Source: JAAXTX01 sp037139695 | GTDB lineage: Bacteria > Patescibacteriota > Minisyncoccia > Moranbacterales > UBA1568 | DNA length: 25,644 nt | NCBI GenBank assembly: GCA_037139695.1 | Contig: JBAXFX010000012.1 | Coordinates: 1-25,644, forward strand | Direction: 5' to 3' | Part shown: positions 15,083 through 22,579 of the stretch, in pieces | Layout of the letters: each line of letters begins with the position of its first letter | Position numbering within the stretch: position 1 is the first letter of the stretch | The notes under the pieces: model-generated | The model's input: only the letters and a program-made list of their open reading frames with translations | Told to the model about the DNA's origin: nothing | Database searches by the model: none | Translations under genes and position numbers: made by a program

Positions 15083-16213
15083 ATGTCTTTTCAGAAACAG
15101 GAACGGAACGGACGGCGAAGCGGAGTGCTTCGCATGGGAACGGGGGAGATACGGACCCCGTTTTTCATGCCGGACGCGACCCGTGCCGCGGTACGTGGCA
15201 CGGACGCGCAGGAAATCGCGCGCGCCGGAATCGGAGCGCTCGTGGTGAATACGTATCATCTTATGCTACAGCCGGGAGAAGGGTTGGTCGCGCGCGCCGG
15301 TGGCATTCATCGGTTCATGGGATGGGACGGGCCCATTCTTTCCGATTCCGGCGGATATCAGGTCTACTCGCTCATCCATCGGAATCCGGAGATGGGAAAG
15401 ATTACCGAAGAAGGTGCGGAATTTAAGTCGGTCATCGACGGCTCGAAACACCTGCTTACGCCGGAACGGGCAATCGCAATCCAATTCGATCTCGGCGTGG
15501 ATATGATGGTCGTTCTTGATGATCCGCGGCCGAACGATGCGCCCGAGGCCGAGATTTCCGAGGCGGTCGAGCGGACGATTCGATGGGCGAAACGATGCCG
15601 CGAGGAATACGATCGGCAGCTCTCGGCGCGTAACGTATCAGAGGAAAAACGACCTCTTCTCTTCGGGGTCGTGCAAGGTGGCTTATTTCCGGCGCTTCGG
15701 ACACGGTGTGCGGAAGGGCTTCGTGACATCGGTTTCGACGGATATGGATTCGGCGGACGGCATATCGATATGGACGGGAACTTTCTTGAAGATATCATCC
15801 GTCATACGGCGTCTGTCATTCCCGAGGAGAGCGTCCGGTTCGCACTCGGTATCGGTACGCCCGAGGATATCGTCCGTTGTCATGCGCTCGGCTGGGATAT
15901 GTTCGATTGCGTGATTCCGACAAGGGAGGGAAGGCACGGGAGGCTCTTTCTCCGGAAGAGCCAGTCGAAAGTCGGAAGTGAAAAGTCACAAGCCGGGGAT
16001 TTCTACGAGACGATGAATATCAATAACGAGCGGTTTACGGAGGACTTCACTCCGGTCGATACCGAGTGCGATTGTCCGCTCTGTACGAATCATACCAGGA
16101 GCTATCTGCACCACCTGTTTCGCGTGGATGATCCGCTCGGCAGCCGGCTCGCCTCGACGCATAATCTCCATTTTTATGCGCAGCTTATGGAAAAACTGCG
16201 TAAAGGAGAGTGA
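15083..16213 (+). CDS. tgt: tRNA-guanine transglycosylase
   Basis: About 376-aa TGT, which exchanges G34 for a queuine precursor in tRNAs with GUN anticodons. SDSGGYQVYS carries the first catalytic Asp. FGVVQGG is the substrate-binding segment, FDCVIPTR carries the nucleophilic Asp, and CDCPLC with a later His (YLHHLF) binds zinc. A GTG at 15071, directly after the upstream stop, would add four residues; the ATG is preferred. After GRHGRLF there is a polar insert (KSQSKVGSEKSQAG) encoded by GAAAAGTC-type simple sequence. Other queuosine genes are not in the window. Confidence 0.95.
   Translation: MSFQKQERNGRRSGVLRMGTGEIRTPFFMPDATRAAVRGTDAQEIARAGIGALVVNTYHLMLQPGEGLVARAGGIHRFMGWDGPILSDSGGYQVYSLIHRNPEMGKITEEGAEFKSVIDGSKHLLTPERAIAIQFDLGVDMMVVLDDPRPNDAPEAEISEAVERTIRWAKRCREEYDRQLSARNVSEEKRPLLFGVVQGGLFPALRTRCAEGLRDIGFDGYGFGGRHIDMDGNFLEDIIRHTASVIPEESVRFALGIGTPEDIVRCHALGWDMFDCVIPTREGRHGRLFLRKSQSKVGSEKSQAGDFYETMNINNERFTEDFTPVDTECDCPLCTNHTRSYLHHLFRVDDPLGSRLASTHNLHFYAQLMEKLRKGE
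15961..15993 (+). repeat. A/G-rich simple-sequence insert in tgt
   Basis: Contains GTCGAAAGTCGGAAGTG and GAAAAGTCA. Similar A-rich pieces (GTGAAAAGCG, AAAAAAGCG, CAAAGTC) follow the tgt stop at 16210-16250. It encodes the polar insert of TGT. Confidence 0.4.
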
Positions 16214-16288
16214 AAAGCGAATAGTAAAAAAGCGAAAAATGCAAAGTCAGGCACCAGCCGTATTTTTCAGATTGCTAAACTTGTTTCT

Positions 16289-19021
16289 ATGAATGAGGAA
16301 AAACCGTTCTATCAACTGTCCGCGATGGAGGCACTCGCCCGATTGAAGACTTCCGCGAACGGGCTTTCGGGCGCCGAGGCCGTCGCCCGGCTGAAGACCT
16401 ATGGGAAGAACGTTATCGAGATGAAGCGTCGTTTCGTCGTGACGAAACTCATTTTCAAGCAGTTCAACGACGTATTCGTGTGGATTCTGGCCGTGGCCGG
16501 CGTGGCGGCGCTCTCCCTCGGTGAGACGCGCGACGCGAACATCATCGCGATCATCATTCTCTCGAACGCGGCCATCGGGTTTTTTCAGGAATATAAGGCG
16601 GAACGGATTATCGAAAAACTCGCGACCTTCGTCGCCGATACCGCGACCGTCATCCGAGACGGCGAGAAGCACGAGATTCCGGTTGCTGATCTCGTTCCCG
16701 GGGACATCGTGTTTCTCGATGCCGGATCGAGTGTCCCAGCGGATGCAGCGGTGATCGAGGCATATAATTTCAAGGTGAACAGCTTCATCTTCACGGGAGA
16801 GGCGGTGCCGGAAAAGCGCTTTGCCGGTGCGATGACGGGGATCGTTGCCAAAAGTGATATCAACAACCTCGTTTTCATGGGGGAATCGGTGGCTTCGGGC
16901 GAGGCTCGGGTCGTGATCTTCGCGACCGGTATCTCGACCGGACTCGGTCACATGGCGGAGCTCACGCACGGAATCAAGGATGTCCAAACGCCTTTGCAGA
17001 AGAAGATGGAGCGGTTTGGCCGCGGCGTCGCGTTCCTCTCGGTCTCGATCGGCGGCATCGTCATCCTGATCGGTCACTATCAGCATATCCCGCTCTATCA
17101 GTCACTGCTTCTTGCCCTGGCGCTTTCGGTATCGGTGGTGCCGGAAGGATTGCCGGCGGCGCTCTCGGTCGCGTTCGCGCTCGGTATGAAGCGCCTCCTG
17201 TCGAAGAACGTTCTCGCCAAGAAACTTTCCGCGGTAGAAACGCTCGGGTCGGTATCGTTCGTGTGTACCGACAAGACGGGCACGGTCACCAAGAATGAAC
17301 TGTCAGTGCAGAAGATCATACTCGGAACCGAGGAATACGGTCTGTCCGGGGTGGGGTATGAACCGAAGGGTGATTTTTCATTCGACGGAAAATTGGTGAA
17401 TCCGTCCGGCATACCGGGAGCCGAAATGCTGTTCCGCATCTGCACGTTGTGCAACGATTCGGCACTGTCGAAAGAGGATGGCCGATACGTGGTGACGGGC
17501 GATCCGACCGAAGGGGCGCTCATCGTCGCGGCACGGAAGTATAATTCCCGCCCCGATTTTTTCGAGATCGGATACTCGAAAATCGCCGAAAATCCGTTTG
17601 AGTCCGAACGTCGCCGGATGAGTGTCGTCTATAAGAATGCTGAGACACGCTCGTATGTGAAGGGCTCTCCCGAAGTGCTCCTCGACCTCTCGACCGAGTG
17701 GATCGAGAACGGCGTGCGGAAACCGTTTACCGCCGAGGACAAGGCCAGGCTCCGGGCGATTTACGAGGACCTTTCCTCTCAGGCACTCCGGGTACTCGGG
17801 TTCGCGTACCGTGACCTTGATGGCGTCGCCCAAAACGCGTACCCCGAGGAATCGGAGCGGAATCTCGTATGGGTCGGAATGACCGCGATGATCGATCCTC
17901 CTCGTGAAGGAATACGCGAGGCGATCGCGGAGTGTCGGCAACTCGGAGTGTCGGTCGTTATGGTGACGGGGGATTACGAGACGACAGCCAAGGCAATCGC
18001 GAAAGGGGCGGGATTTTTCCCGGAGGGAGCGGACGCGGTTTCCGTCAGCGGGACGATGTTCGATACGCTGTCCGATGCGGATATCGTCGTAGCAGCCAGG
18101 CGCGGAGCCGTGTTTTCACGGATCGCTCCCGAGCAGAAGCTCCGACTTGCCACGGTCCTGCAATCCGTCGGGGAAGTGGTCGCGATGACGGGTGACGGCG
18201 TGAACGACGCCTTAGCACTCAAGAAGGCCGATATCGGCGTGGCGATGGGCATCACCGGAACCGACGTCTCCAAAGATGCCGCGGACATGATCCTCTTGGA
18301 CGACCATTTCGCGTCTATCGTGCGTGCCATACGGGAGGGCCGTCGGATTTTCGAGAACCTGCGCAAGTTCACACACTACGTCTTTACCTCGAACGCGAGC
18401 GAACTCTTTTCGGTCTTGCTCGGTTTCCTCCTGCATATCCCGTCTCCGATAACGGCGGTGCAGATCCTTGCAATCGATTTGGCAACGGACGTGTTCCCGT
18501 CGTTCGCGCTCGGTGTGGAGCCGGAAGAACCCGATTCGAAAAGCCATACGTCGCCGGCGATGGGACGCAAGATCATGGATGGTCACGGTGTGATCCGTCT
18601 CCTCTCTATCGGGGTAATCATGGCGATCGGCGGTGTTGTCGCGTTCCTGTTGGCGCTCGCCCGCGAAGGATGGGTCTACGGCGACGAACTCGATCCGGTG
18701 AGTCTGCTCTATCGGCATGCGACGACCGCGACGTATGTGACGCTCGCCCTGACCCAGATGGCGAACCTGTTGCAGTCGCGAAGCGAGTCGCGATCGTTCT
18801 TCCGGATGCCGTTCTTCTCGAACCCGATGGTCTTCGTCGGCATGGGTATTTCCATTGCGATGCTCTTTGCTTTTACCCGGATCCCGTTCCTCCAAGACGC
18901 CCTTGGCATGGCGCCGATCGATGGTTCCGACTGGGCGGTTGCCTGGTGCTTTACCGCGCTCGTCTTTTTCTACGAGGAATCCCGCAAGCGCGGTGCGCGA
19001 AAAGCGACGGAGAATGCCTGA
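16289..19021 (+). CDS. P2-type cation-transporting ATPase
   Basis: 910-aa P-type ATPase. An N-terminal cation-ATPase domain has LSAMEALARLKTSANGLS. The actuator domain carries TGEA (169-172) in place of TGES. M4 has VVPEGLPAALSVAFALG. The phosphorylation motif is DKTGT (328-332), nucleotide binding uses KGSPE, and the hinge is TGDGVNDA (634-641). About ten membrane helices are expected. M5 (TSNASELFSVLLG) and M6 (IDLATDVFPSFALG) resemble Na,K/H,K-type pumps (IDLGTD) more than SERCA, but the ion cannot be fixed by eye. The gene ends 30 bp before a terminator that overlaps the pyrF promoter. Confidence 0.93.
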   Translation: MNEEKPFYQLSAMEALARLKTSANGLSGAEAVARLKTYGKNVIEMKRRFVVTKLIFKQFNDVFVWILAVAGVAALSLGETRDANIIAIIILSNAAIGFFQEYKAERIIEKLATFVADTATVIRDGEKHEIPVADLVPGDIVFLDAGSSVPADAAVIEAYNFKVNSFIFTGEAVPEKRFAGAMTGIVAKSDINNLVFMGESVASGEARVVIFATGISTGLGHMAELTHGIKDVQTPLQKKMERFGRGVAFLSVSIGGIVILIGHYQHIPLYQSLLLALALSVSVVPEGLPAALSVAFALGMKRLLSKNVLAKKLSAVETLGSVSFVCTDKTGTVTKNELSVQKIILGTEEYGLSGVGYEPKGDFSFDGKLVNPSGIPGAEMLFRICTLCNDSALSKEDGRYVVTGDPTEGALIVAARKYNSRPDFFEIGYSKIAENPFESERRRMSVVYKNAETRSYVKGSPEVLLDLSTEWIENGVRKPFTAEDKARLRAIYEDLSSQALRVLGFAYRDLDGVAQNAYPEESERNLVWVGMTAMIDPPREGIREAIAECRQLGVSVVMVTGDYETTAKAIAKGAGFFPEGADAVSVSGTMFDTLSDADIVVAARRGAVFSRIAPEQKLRLATVLQSVGEVVAMTGDGVNDALALKKADIGVAMGITGTDVSKDAADMILLDDHFASIVRAIREGRRIFENLRKFTHYVFTSNASELFSVLLGFLLHIPSPITAVQILAIDLATDVFPSFALGVEPEEPDSKSHTSPAMGRKIMDGHGVIRLLSIGVIMAIGGVVAFLLALAREGWVYGDELDPVSLLYRHATTATYVTLALTQMANLLQSRSESRSFFRMPFFSNPMVFVGMGISIAMLFAFTRIPFLQDALGMAPIDGSDWAVAWCFTALVFFYEESRKRGARKATENA

Positions 19022-19050
19022 GAAACGAAGTATTCGAATATTTTCTTCCG

Positions 19051-19083
19051 GCCCGGGATGCTGCTTGCATATCCCGGGCTTTT
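19051..19083 (+). terminator. Terminator of the P-type ATPase gene
   Basis: GCCCGGGAT (19051-19059) pairs perfectly with ATCCCGGGC (19071-19079), followed by TTTT. The loop contains the -35 box of the pyrF promoter and the 3' stem forms part of its spacer. Confidence 0.75.
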
Positions 19084-19093
19084 CTGGTAGATT
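19065..19093 (+). promoter_or_regulatory. pyrF promoter (35-bp duplicated block, copy 1)
   Basis: TTGCAT (19065-19070), a 17-bp spacer and TAGATT (19088-19093) with an extended -10 TGG. The block 19065-19099 is repeated without mismatch at 20913-20947 before the second PRTase gene. The start lies near 19100, leaving a leader of about 60 bases. Confidence 0.75.
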
Positions 19094-19163
19094 CCGGGGC
19101 GTAGTTCAAAGAGGCGGATTTCCCGCGTTTTTCTTAACAATGTAGACAAAAGGGACGGCAAAT

Positions 19164-20021
19164 ATGGCTTATTTTGACAGACTTCAAGAGTTGCAGCGAC
19201 AGAAAAACTCCCTGTTGTGTGCCGGGCTCGATATCGATCCGGCGAAAATTCCAGCGTGCTTTAATGGAACGGCCAGTTTTCAGGAATTCGGAATCGCGTA
19301 TATACAAGCAGTTGCGCCACATGTCGCCGTAATCAAGATCAATATCGCCTTTCACGAATCGGAAGAAAGGTTTGCCGAAGTGAAACAATTCGTTCATCAG
19401 GCACATGACCTGGGTCTCCTTGTCATCATTGATGGGAAGCGCGGGGATATTGGAAATACGTCGAAACAATATGCAAAATATATCTTCGATGTCCTTGGGG
19501 CTGATGCGACGACAACCTGGCCATACATGGGTTATGATTCCGTGGAGCCGTTTTTGAAATATACGGATAATGGAATATATTTCCTGTGTTTGACATCCAA
19601 TAAAGGTTCGAAAGACTTCCAGCATCTTGTCGTTAATCGGCATCCGATGCTTGGAGGAGCAGCTCCTTTGTATCAGGTCGTCGCCGAAACCGTTCAGACG
19701 ATTTGGAATACAAACGGTAACTGTGGACTTGTTGTTGGTGCGACAGCGGCTGAGAAGCTCAAAGGAATACTCGAAGCGACCGGCTTTATGCCGGTGTTGA
19801 TTCCTGGGGTTGGTGCACAGGGCGGTAAGGAAAGCGACATCGTACCGTTGCTTGGCGATTCCATCGCGACGATCAATCAGTCACGATCGCTGATGTATCC
19901 TGTAGGTGCCGCGAAAGCCACGTCTCCGGAAGATTATAAGAGAATTGTGGGCGCAGAAGCTGAAGTAGCTACCGCAGAAATCAATAAATACAAAACAATC
20001 AAAAGGGGGGTATTGAAATGA
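19164..20021 (+). CDS. pyrF: Orotidine 5'-phosphate decarboxylase, type 2
   Basis: 285-aa protein matching the longer type 2 OMP decarboxylases. It starts with LLCAGLDIDPAKIP, then AVIKINIAFHE and the catalytic DGKRGDIGNTSKQYA. LCLTSNKGSKDFQ and LIPGVGAQGG form the phosphate-binding part, with ATINQSRSLMYP near the end. It makes UMP in the last step of de novo pyrimidine synthesis. The leader has AGGGACGG about 8 bases before the ATG. It overlaps the next gene by 4 bp (ATGA), so the pair is translationally coupled. The codon use is more AT-rich than that of tgt or the ATPase. Confidence 0.95.
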   Translation: MAYFDRLQELQRQKNSLLCAGLDIDPAKIPACFNGTASFQEFGIAYIQAVAPHVAVIKINIAFHESEERFAEVKQFVHQAHDLGLLVIIDGKRGDIGNTSKQYAKYIFDVLGADATTTWPYMGYDSVEPFLKYTDNGIYFLCLTSNKGSKDFQHLVVNRHPMLGGAAPLYQVVAETVQTIWNTNGNCGLVVGATAAEKLKGILEATGFMPVLIPGVGAQGGKESDIVPLLGDSIATINQSRSLMYPVGAAKATSPEDYKRIVGAEAEVATAEINKYKTIKRGVLK

Positions 20022-20809
20022 GCGGTATCTACACGATTCCAAGAATAGTGTCGGGCGATGATCTGGCAACATTGGTGAATTGTCGGGCGTTTTATGCTCG
20101 TCCAATCGTCGATGGGAAGGCACATGGCCCATTGGTCGCGTACCACGGAACGTATGCTGGACCTGATGGAAAGCAACTACGGTACGTCGGTGATGCTTTC
20201 GTGAATTTCGCACAAGCGGAGCAGTTCCCGACAATCCTCACATATTTTGCCAGCAGATTAACTGATTTGATGGAGGCAAGAATTTCAACCGTGAGTGAAT
20301 TTTATAATTCACCGATAGCTGAGGGGTCGCTCGTTCTGGTCGGTATGCCGATAGCCGCATATATGCTGACGACGGAAGTTGGTCGTCATATCGGATGTCG
20401 CACCATTTTCTTCGAGAAAAAGACGATCGAGATCGGCGTCAACGGAGAAAAAGATAAGACAAAACTGATTCAGGGTCGCCATCAGGTGCTACCGGGTGAA
20501 AAAGTCATTCTTGTCGAGGAACTTGTCAACAACGTTTCCACGGCCAGTGAAGCGATGAAGGTATCGGAGAGTACAGGTGGCGAAGTGGTAGCGATCGTTT
20601 GCGCGGTCAACCGCTCGTATCCGTTCCGGAATGTCTTTGAGACGGAAGACGGGAGGAAGATTCCGATAATCGCAGTTATCGAGAAATCATTCGAGCAGTA
20701 CAGGCAAGACGCACCGGAAGTGGCAGAAGATGTGCGGACTGGGAATATTTCCTGGGACCCGAAGAAGGAATGGCAACGTCTCAAAGAAGCGATGGACGAG
20801 TATGCGTGA
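20018..20809 (+). CDS. pyrE: Orotate phosphoribosyltransferase-like protein
   Basis: 263-aa type I phosphoribosyltransferase-like protein. VILVEELVNNVSTASEA occupies the PRPP-loop position: two acidic residues (EE) are kept, but the usual TGGT-type loop is replaced by NNVSTA. LVGMPIAAYMLTTEVGRHIGC corresponds to the conserved region before the flexible loop, and FFEKK to the catalytic-loop entry. The position, overlapping pyrF by ATGA, strongly suggests orotate phosphoribosyltransferase, which feeds OMP to PyrF. The sequence alone would only support a PRTase fold. A terminator follows at 20830. Confidence 0.7.
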   Translation: MSGIYTIPRIVSGDDLATLVNCRAFYARPIVDGKAHGPLVAYHGTYAGPDGKQLRYVGDAFVNFAQAEQFPTILTYFASRLTDLMEARISTVSEFYNSPIAEGSLVLVGMPIAAYMLTTEVGRHIGCRTIFFEKKTIEIGVNGEKDKTKLIQGRHQVLPGEKVILVEELVNNVSTASEAMKVSESTGGEVVAIVCAVNRSYPFRNVFETEDGRKIPIIAVIEKSFEQYRQDAPEVAEDVRTGNISWDPKKEWQRLKEAMDEYA

Positions 20810-20829
20810 TCAATGAACCACCATACACA

Positions 20830-20860
20830 GGGAATGTCAGCAACGGCATTCTCTTTTTTT
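20830..20860 (+). terminator. Terminator of pyrF-pyrE
   Basis: GGGAATG (20830-20836) pairs with CATTCTC (20847-20853), with one G-U pair, followed by seven T. Confidence 0.85.
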
Positions 20861-20912
20861 GTTGATTCGAAATGAAGCCGTATCTGAATGTAGGACATTC
20901 ATGACGCATGAT

Positions 20913-20941
20913 TTGCATATCCCGGGCTTTTCTGGTAGATT
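20913..20941 (+). promoter_or_regulatory. Promoter of the PRTase paralogue (duplicated block, copy 2)
   Basis: TTGCAT (20913-20918), a 17-bp spacer and TAGATT (20936-20941) lie in a 35-bp block identical to the pyrF promoter. Here the upstream GCCCGGG half of the hairpin is missing, so only the promoter, not the terminator, was kept. Confidence 0.75.
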
Positions 20942-20996
20942 CCGGGGTTGGCATATTTCAGATATTCTTTATCAATCCATAAAAAGGACGGTATAC

Positions 20997-21755
20997 ATGG
21001 CAGACCATAAGGGAAATTCGGGAAAAGGATTCATACGAAAGGATTTTCATGACAATCGGGATCCGGAACTTACATTGAAAGAGAACGGCGCATGGTTTGC
21101 GGCTGATCCAAAGTCGAATACATTCCTAGCCGGACGTGATACATATGACGGTCCGAAGGGAAGCAGGCCACCTGTGCTTCAACGGGAACTGATCAATTTC
21201 GGATGGGCGGCGCAATGGTCGGCGGTGCTCGACTATTTCGCAGAGCTTCTGAAAAAGAATGCGTATAAGGGAAAGAAACCGTTGTTGGAGAAAGGGCCGA
21301 CCGCCATCGCGTATTTGCCCGAGCATGGAGCATTCGCAAAGTCAGTGTCGGATTTCTTTAGGTGCGGTCTTCTGCAAGCTGTTCCCAAGCATGACATCGC
21401 GAACGTGATAGAACTGTTTTCGTTCCGGACGAATGTCGGGAAGGAAGAGCGGGTATTGATTTTGTATGAGATGCTTTCCGTTTCGGATTTCCCGGAAATA
21501 GATGCGCTTATCCGTTCCATCACGAAACGGAAGGGAAAGGTGATCGGGATCGGTTGCGCGGTGAACGATACATTCCCGCTTCAGTACGCTTTCAAGCGAG
21601 TTCCGATCGTTTCGGTCCTTGCCCCGGAAATCGAGCGGTTTAAATTGGGAGAACAGGGTTCGTCGGATATGAACGCCGAAATTATCGGGGATCCGTATAA
21701 TCCTGACGCGTGGGAGGAATTGATTGAACCGAAGAAAAAGAAGAAAAAAGGGTGA
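20997..21755 (+). CDS. Divergent PRTase paralogue lacking a PRPP loop
   Basis: 252-aa protein homologous to the preceding PyrE-like gene. TYDGPKG and LINFGWAAQW...YFAELL align with TYAGPDG and FVNFAQAEQF...YFASRL. VIGIGCAVNDTFPLQYAFKRVPIVSVL aligns with the matching PyrE end. At the PRPP-loop position it reads VLILYEMLSVSDFPEID, so the paired acidic residues and the small-residue loop are lost. It is probably catalytically inactive as a PRTase and might be regulatory or form a hetero-oligomer with PyrE; that is inference. The start is ATG 20997, with AAAGGAC about 8 bases upstream, like the pyrF leader. The C-terminus is lysine-rich. Confidence 0.7.
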   Translation: MADHKGNSGKGFIRKDFHDNRDPELTLKENGAWFAADPKSNTFLAGRDTYDGPKGSRPPVLQRELINFGWAAQWSAVLDYFAELLKKNAYKGKKPLLEKGPTAIAYLPEHGAFAKSVSDFFRCGLLQAVPKHDIANVIELFSFRTNVGKEERVLILYEMLSVSDFPEIDALIRSITKRKGKVIGIGCAVNDTFPLQYAFKRVPIVSVLAPEIERFKLGEQGSSDMNAEIIGDPYNPDAWEELIEPKKKKKKG

Positions 21756-21771
21756 AGCAAGGAGTGTGAAT

Positions 21772-21799
21772 GGACGACTTTCAACGGTCGTCCTTTTTA
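21772..21799 (+). terminator. Terminator of the PRTase paralogue
   Basis: GGACGAC (21772-21778) pairs with GTCGTCC (21787-21793), followed by TTTTT. Confidence 0.88.
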
Positions 21800-21890
21800 T
21801 TTCGTCTGACTTTCACCCCGATACGGCACATCGATCGGAGAGATGTCGGTTGTAATGAAAATCCATCGTCTAGATTCAACGCTCGTTCCG

Positions 21891-21899
21891 TGGTATATT
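21891..21899 (+). promoter_or_regulatory. Extended -10 promoter element
   Basis: TGGTATATT, 38 bases before the ATG at 21938, has the same TGG-hexamer form as the pyrF promoter. No clear -35 is seen. Confidence 0.45.
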
Positions 21900-21937
21900 T
21901 CACGGTAGAGTCGATGTTCTAGAGGGAAACATTCTAT

Positions 21938-22150
21938 ATGGATATGTCAACGACAGCATTCGGTATCATCGCGATTCTCGTACTGCTGGTATTCGCCTGG
22001 CCACGTGCCCGGGCGTTCTTTTCACAGCCCTCGTTGTTGGTCCTTTCGATCGCCTTCGTTGTGGCGATTCTTGCGGTAACGGTCATCATCCCTGAGACGC
22101 AGCGGTATGGAGGGGAGCTTACTAATGCATCGACAGGCGATGCGGGATAG
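21938..22150 (+). CDS. Small two-helix membrane protein
   Basis: 70 residues with two hydrophobic helices: FGIIAILVLLVFAW (about 8-21) and LLVLSIAFVVAILAVTVII (about 33-51), separated by a short basic segment (PRARAFF). This predicts a hairpin with both ends on the outside by the positive-inside rule. No family is recognised. It has its own extended -10 promoter and a terminator about 105 bp downstream. A second in-frame ATG at 21944 is possible. Confidence 0.65.
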   Translation: MDMSTTAFGIIAILVLLVFAWPRARAFFSQPSLLVLSIAFVVAILAVTVIIPETQRYGGELTNASTGDAG

Positions 22151-22255
22151 AAGATGAATCTTTCACTCGTCGTTTCTGTTCAACGAAATCCGACGTTAAC
22201 CCTGGAAAGGTTGAAACATTTCCGAACGATCAGCTATTCAAACAGAGTTAAAATG

Positions 22256-22286
22256 AATCGTCTCACCGAATTAGAGGCGATTTTTT
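22256..22286 (+). terminator. Intrinsic terminator
   Basis: AATCGTCTC (22256-22264) pairs with GAGGCGATT (22274-22282), with one G-U pair, followed by a T-run to 22286. It is the likely end of the two-helix membrane protein transcript. Confidence 0.8.
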
Positions 22287-22340
22287 GACTTTCGGCTTGA
22301 GACGGGGTAGATTTGAAGGGAAAGAAGGGTATTTCGATAC

Positions 22341-22480
22341 GGCGTTGTTGAATAATTCATTTAGCTTTAATAAGCCTTAAAATGTCATTTAATTTTTCAG
22401 ACATCACTATTTATTGATAATTTTTTGACTTTTTACGAAAATAACAGCTTAGATAAAGGTTCGAATTATTCAACAACGCC
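22341..22480. mobile_element. 140-bp MITE with IS903-like (IS5 family) ends
   Basis: Perfect 18-bp terminal inverted repeats (GGCGTTGTTGAATAATTC at 22341-22358, its complement at 22463-22480) are flanked by a 9-bp direct repeat TTTCGATAC (22332-22340 and 22481-22489). The ends resemble those I recall for IS903 (16 of 18), a group that makes 9-bp duplications. The 104-bp interior is AT-rich and has no coding potential, so it is non-autonomous. Confidence 0.92.
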
Positions 22481-22503
22481 TTTCGATACTATAAATCGGG
22501 AGT

Positions 22504-22557
22504 CTCCCACCCCTCAGTCATGAATACATGACAGCTCCCCTCGGGCAGGGGAGCAGG
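22504..22557 (+). repeat. 54-bp palindromic element upstream of glyS
   Basis: Same element as inside ileS (9203-9256). The core is a perfect small hairpin, GTCATG-AATA-CATGAC (22517-22532), followed by GCTCCCCT/AGGGGAGC. It ends 22 bp before the glyS ATG. Confidence 0.88.
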
Positions 22558-22579
22558 AACGTACTATAACGATATTTCT

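Noticed and set aside
16247..17086. 279-codon minus-strand frame
   Set aside because: Antisense to the P-type ATPase gene; composition of a shadow frame.
22154..22288. 44-codon frame after the two-helix membrane gene
   Set aside because: Its last codons are the terminator hairpin and T-run, so it would not be fully transcribed; no Shine-Dalgarno.
22455..22475. GGTTCGAATT as a tRNA T-loop
   Set aside because: It is the inner edge of the MITE right end; no acceptor or anticodon arms are present.
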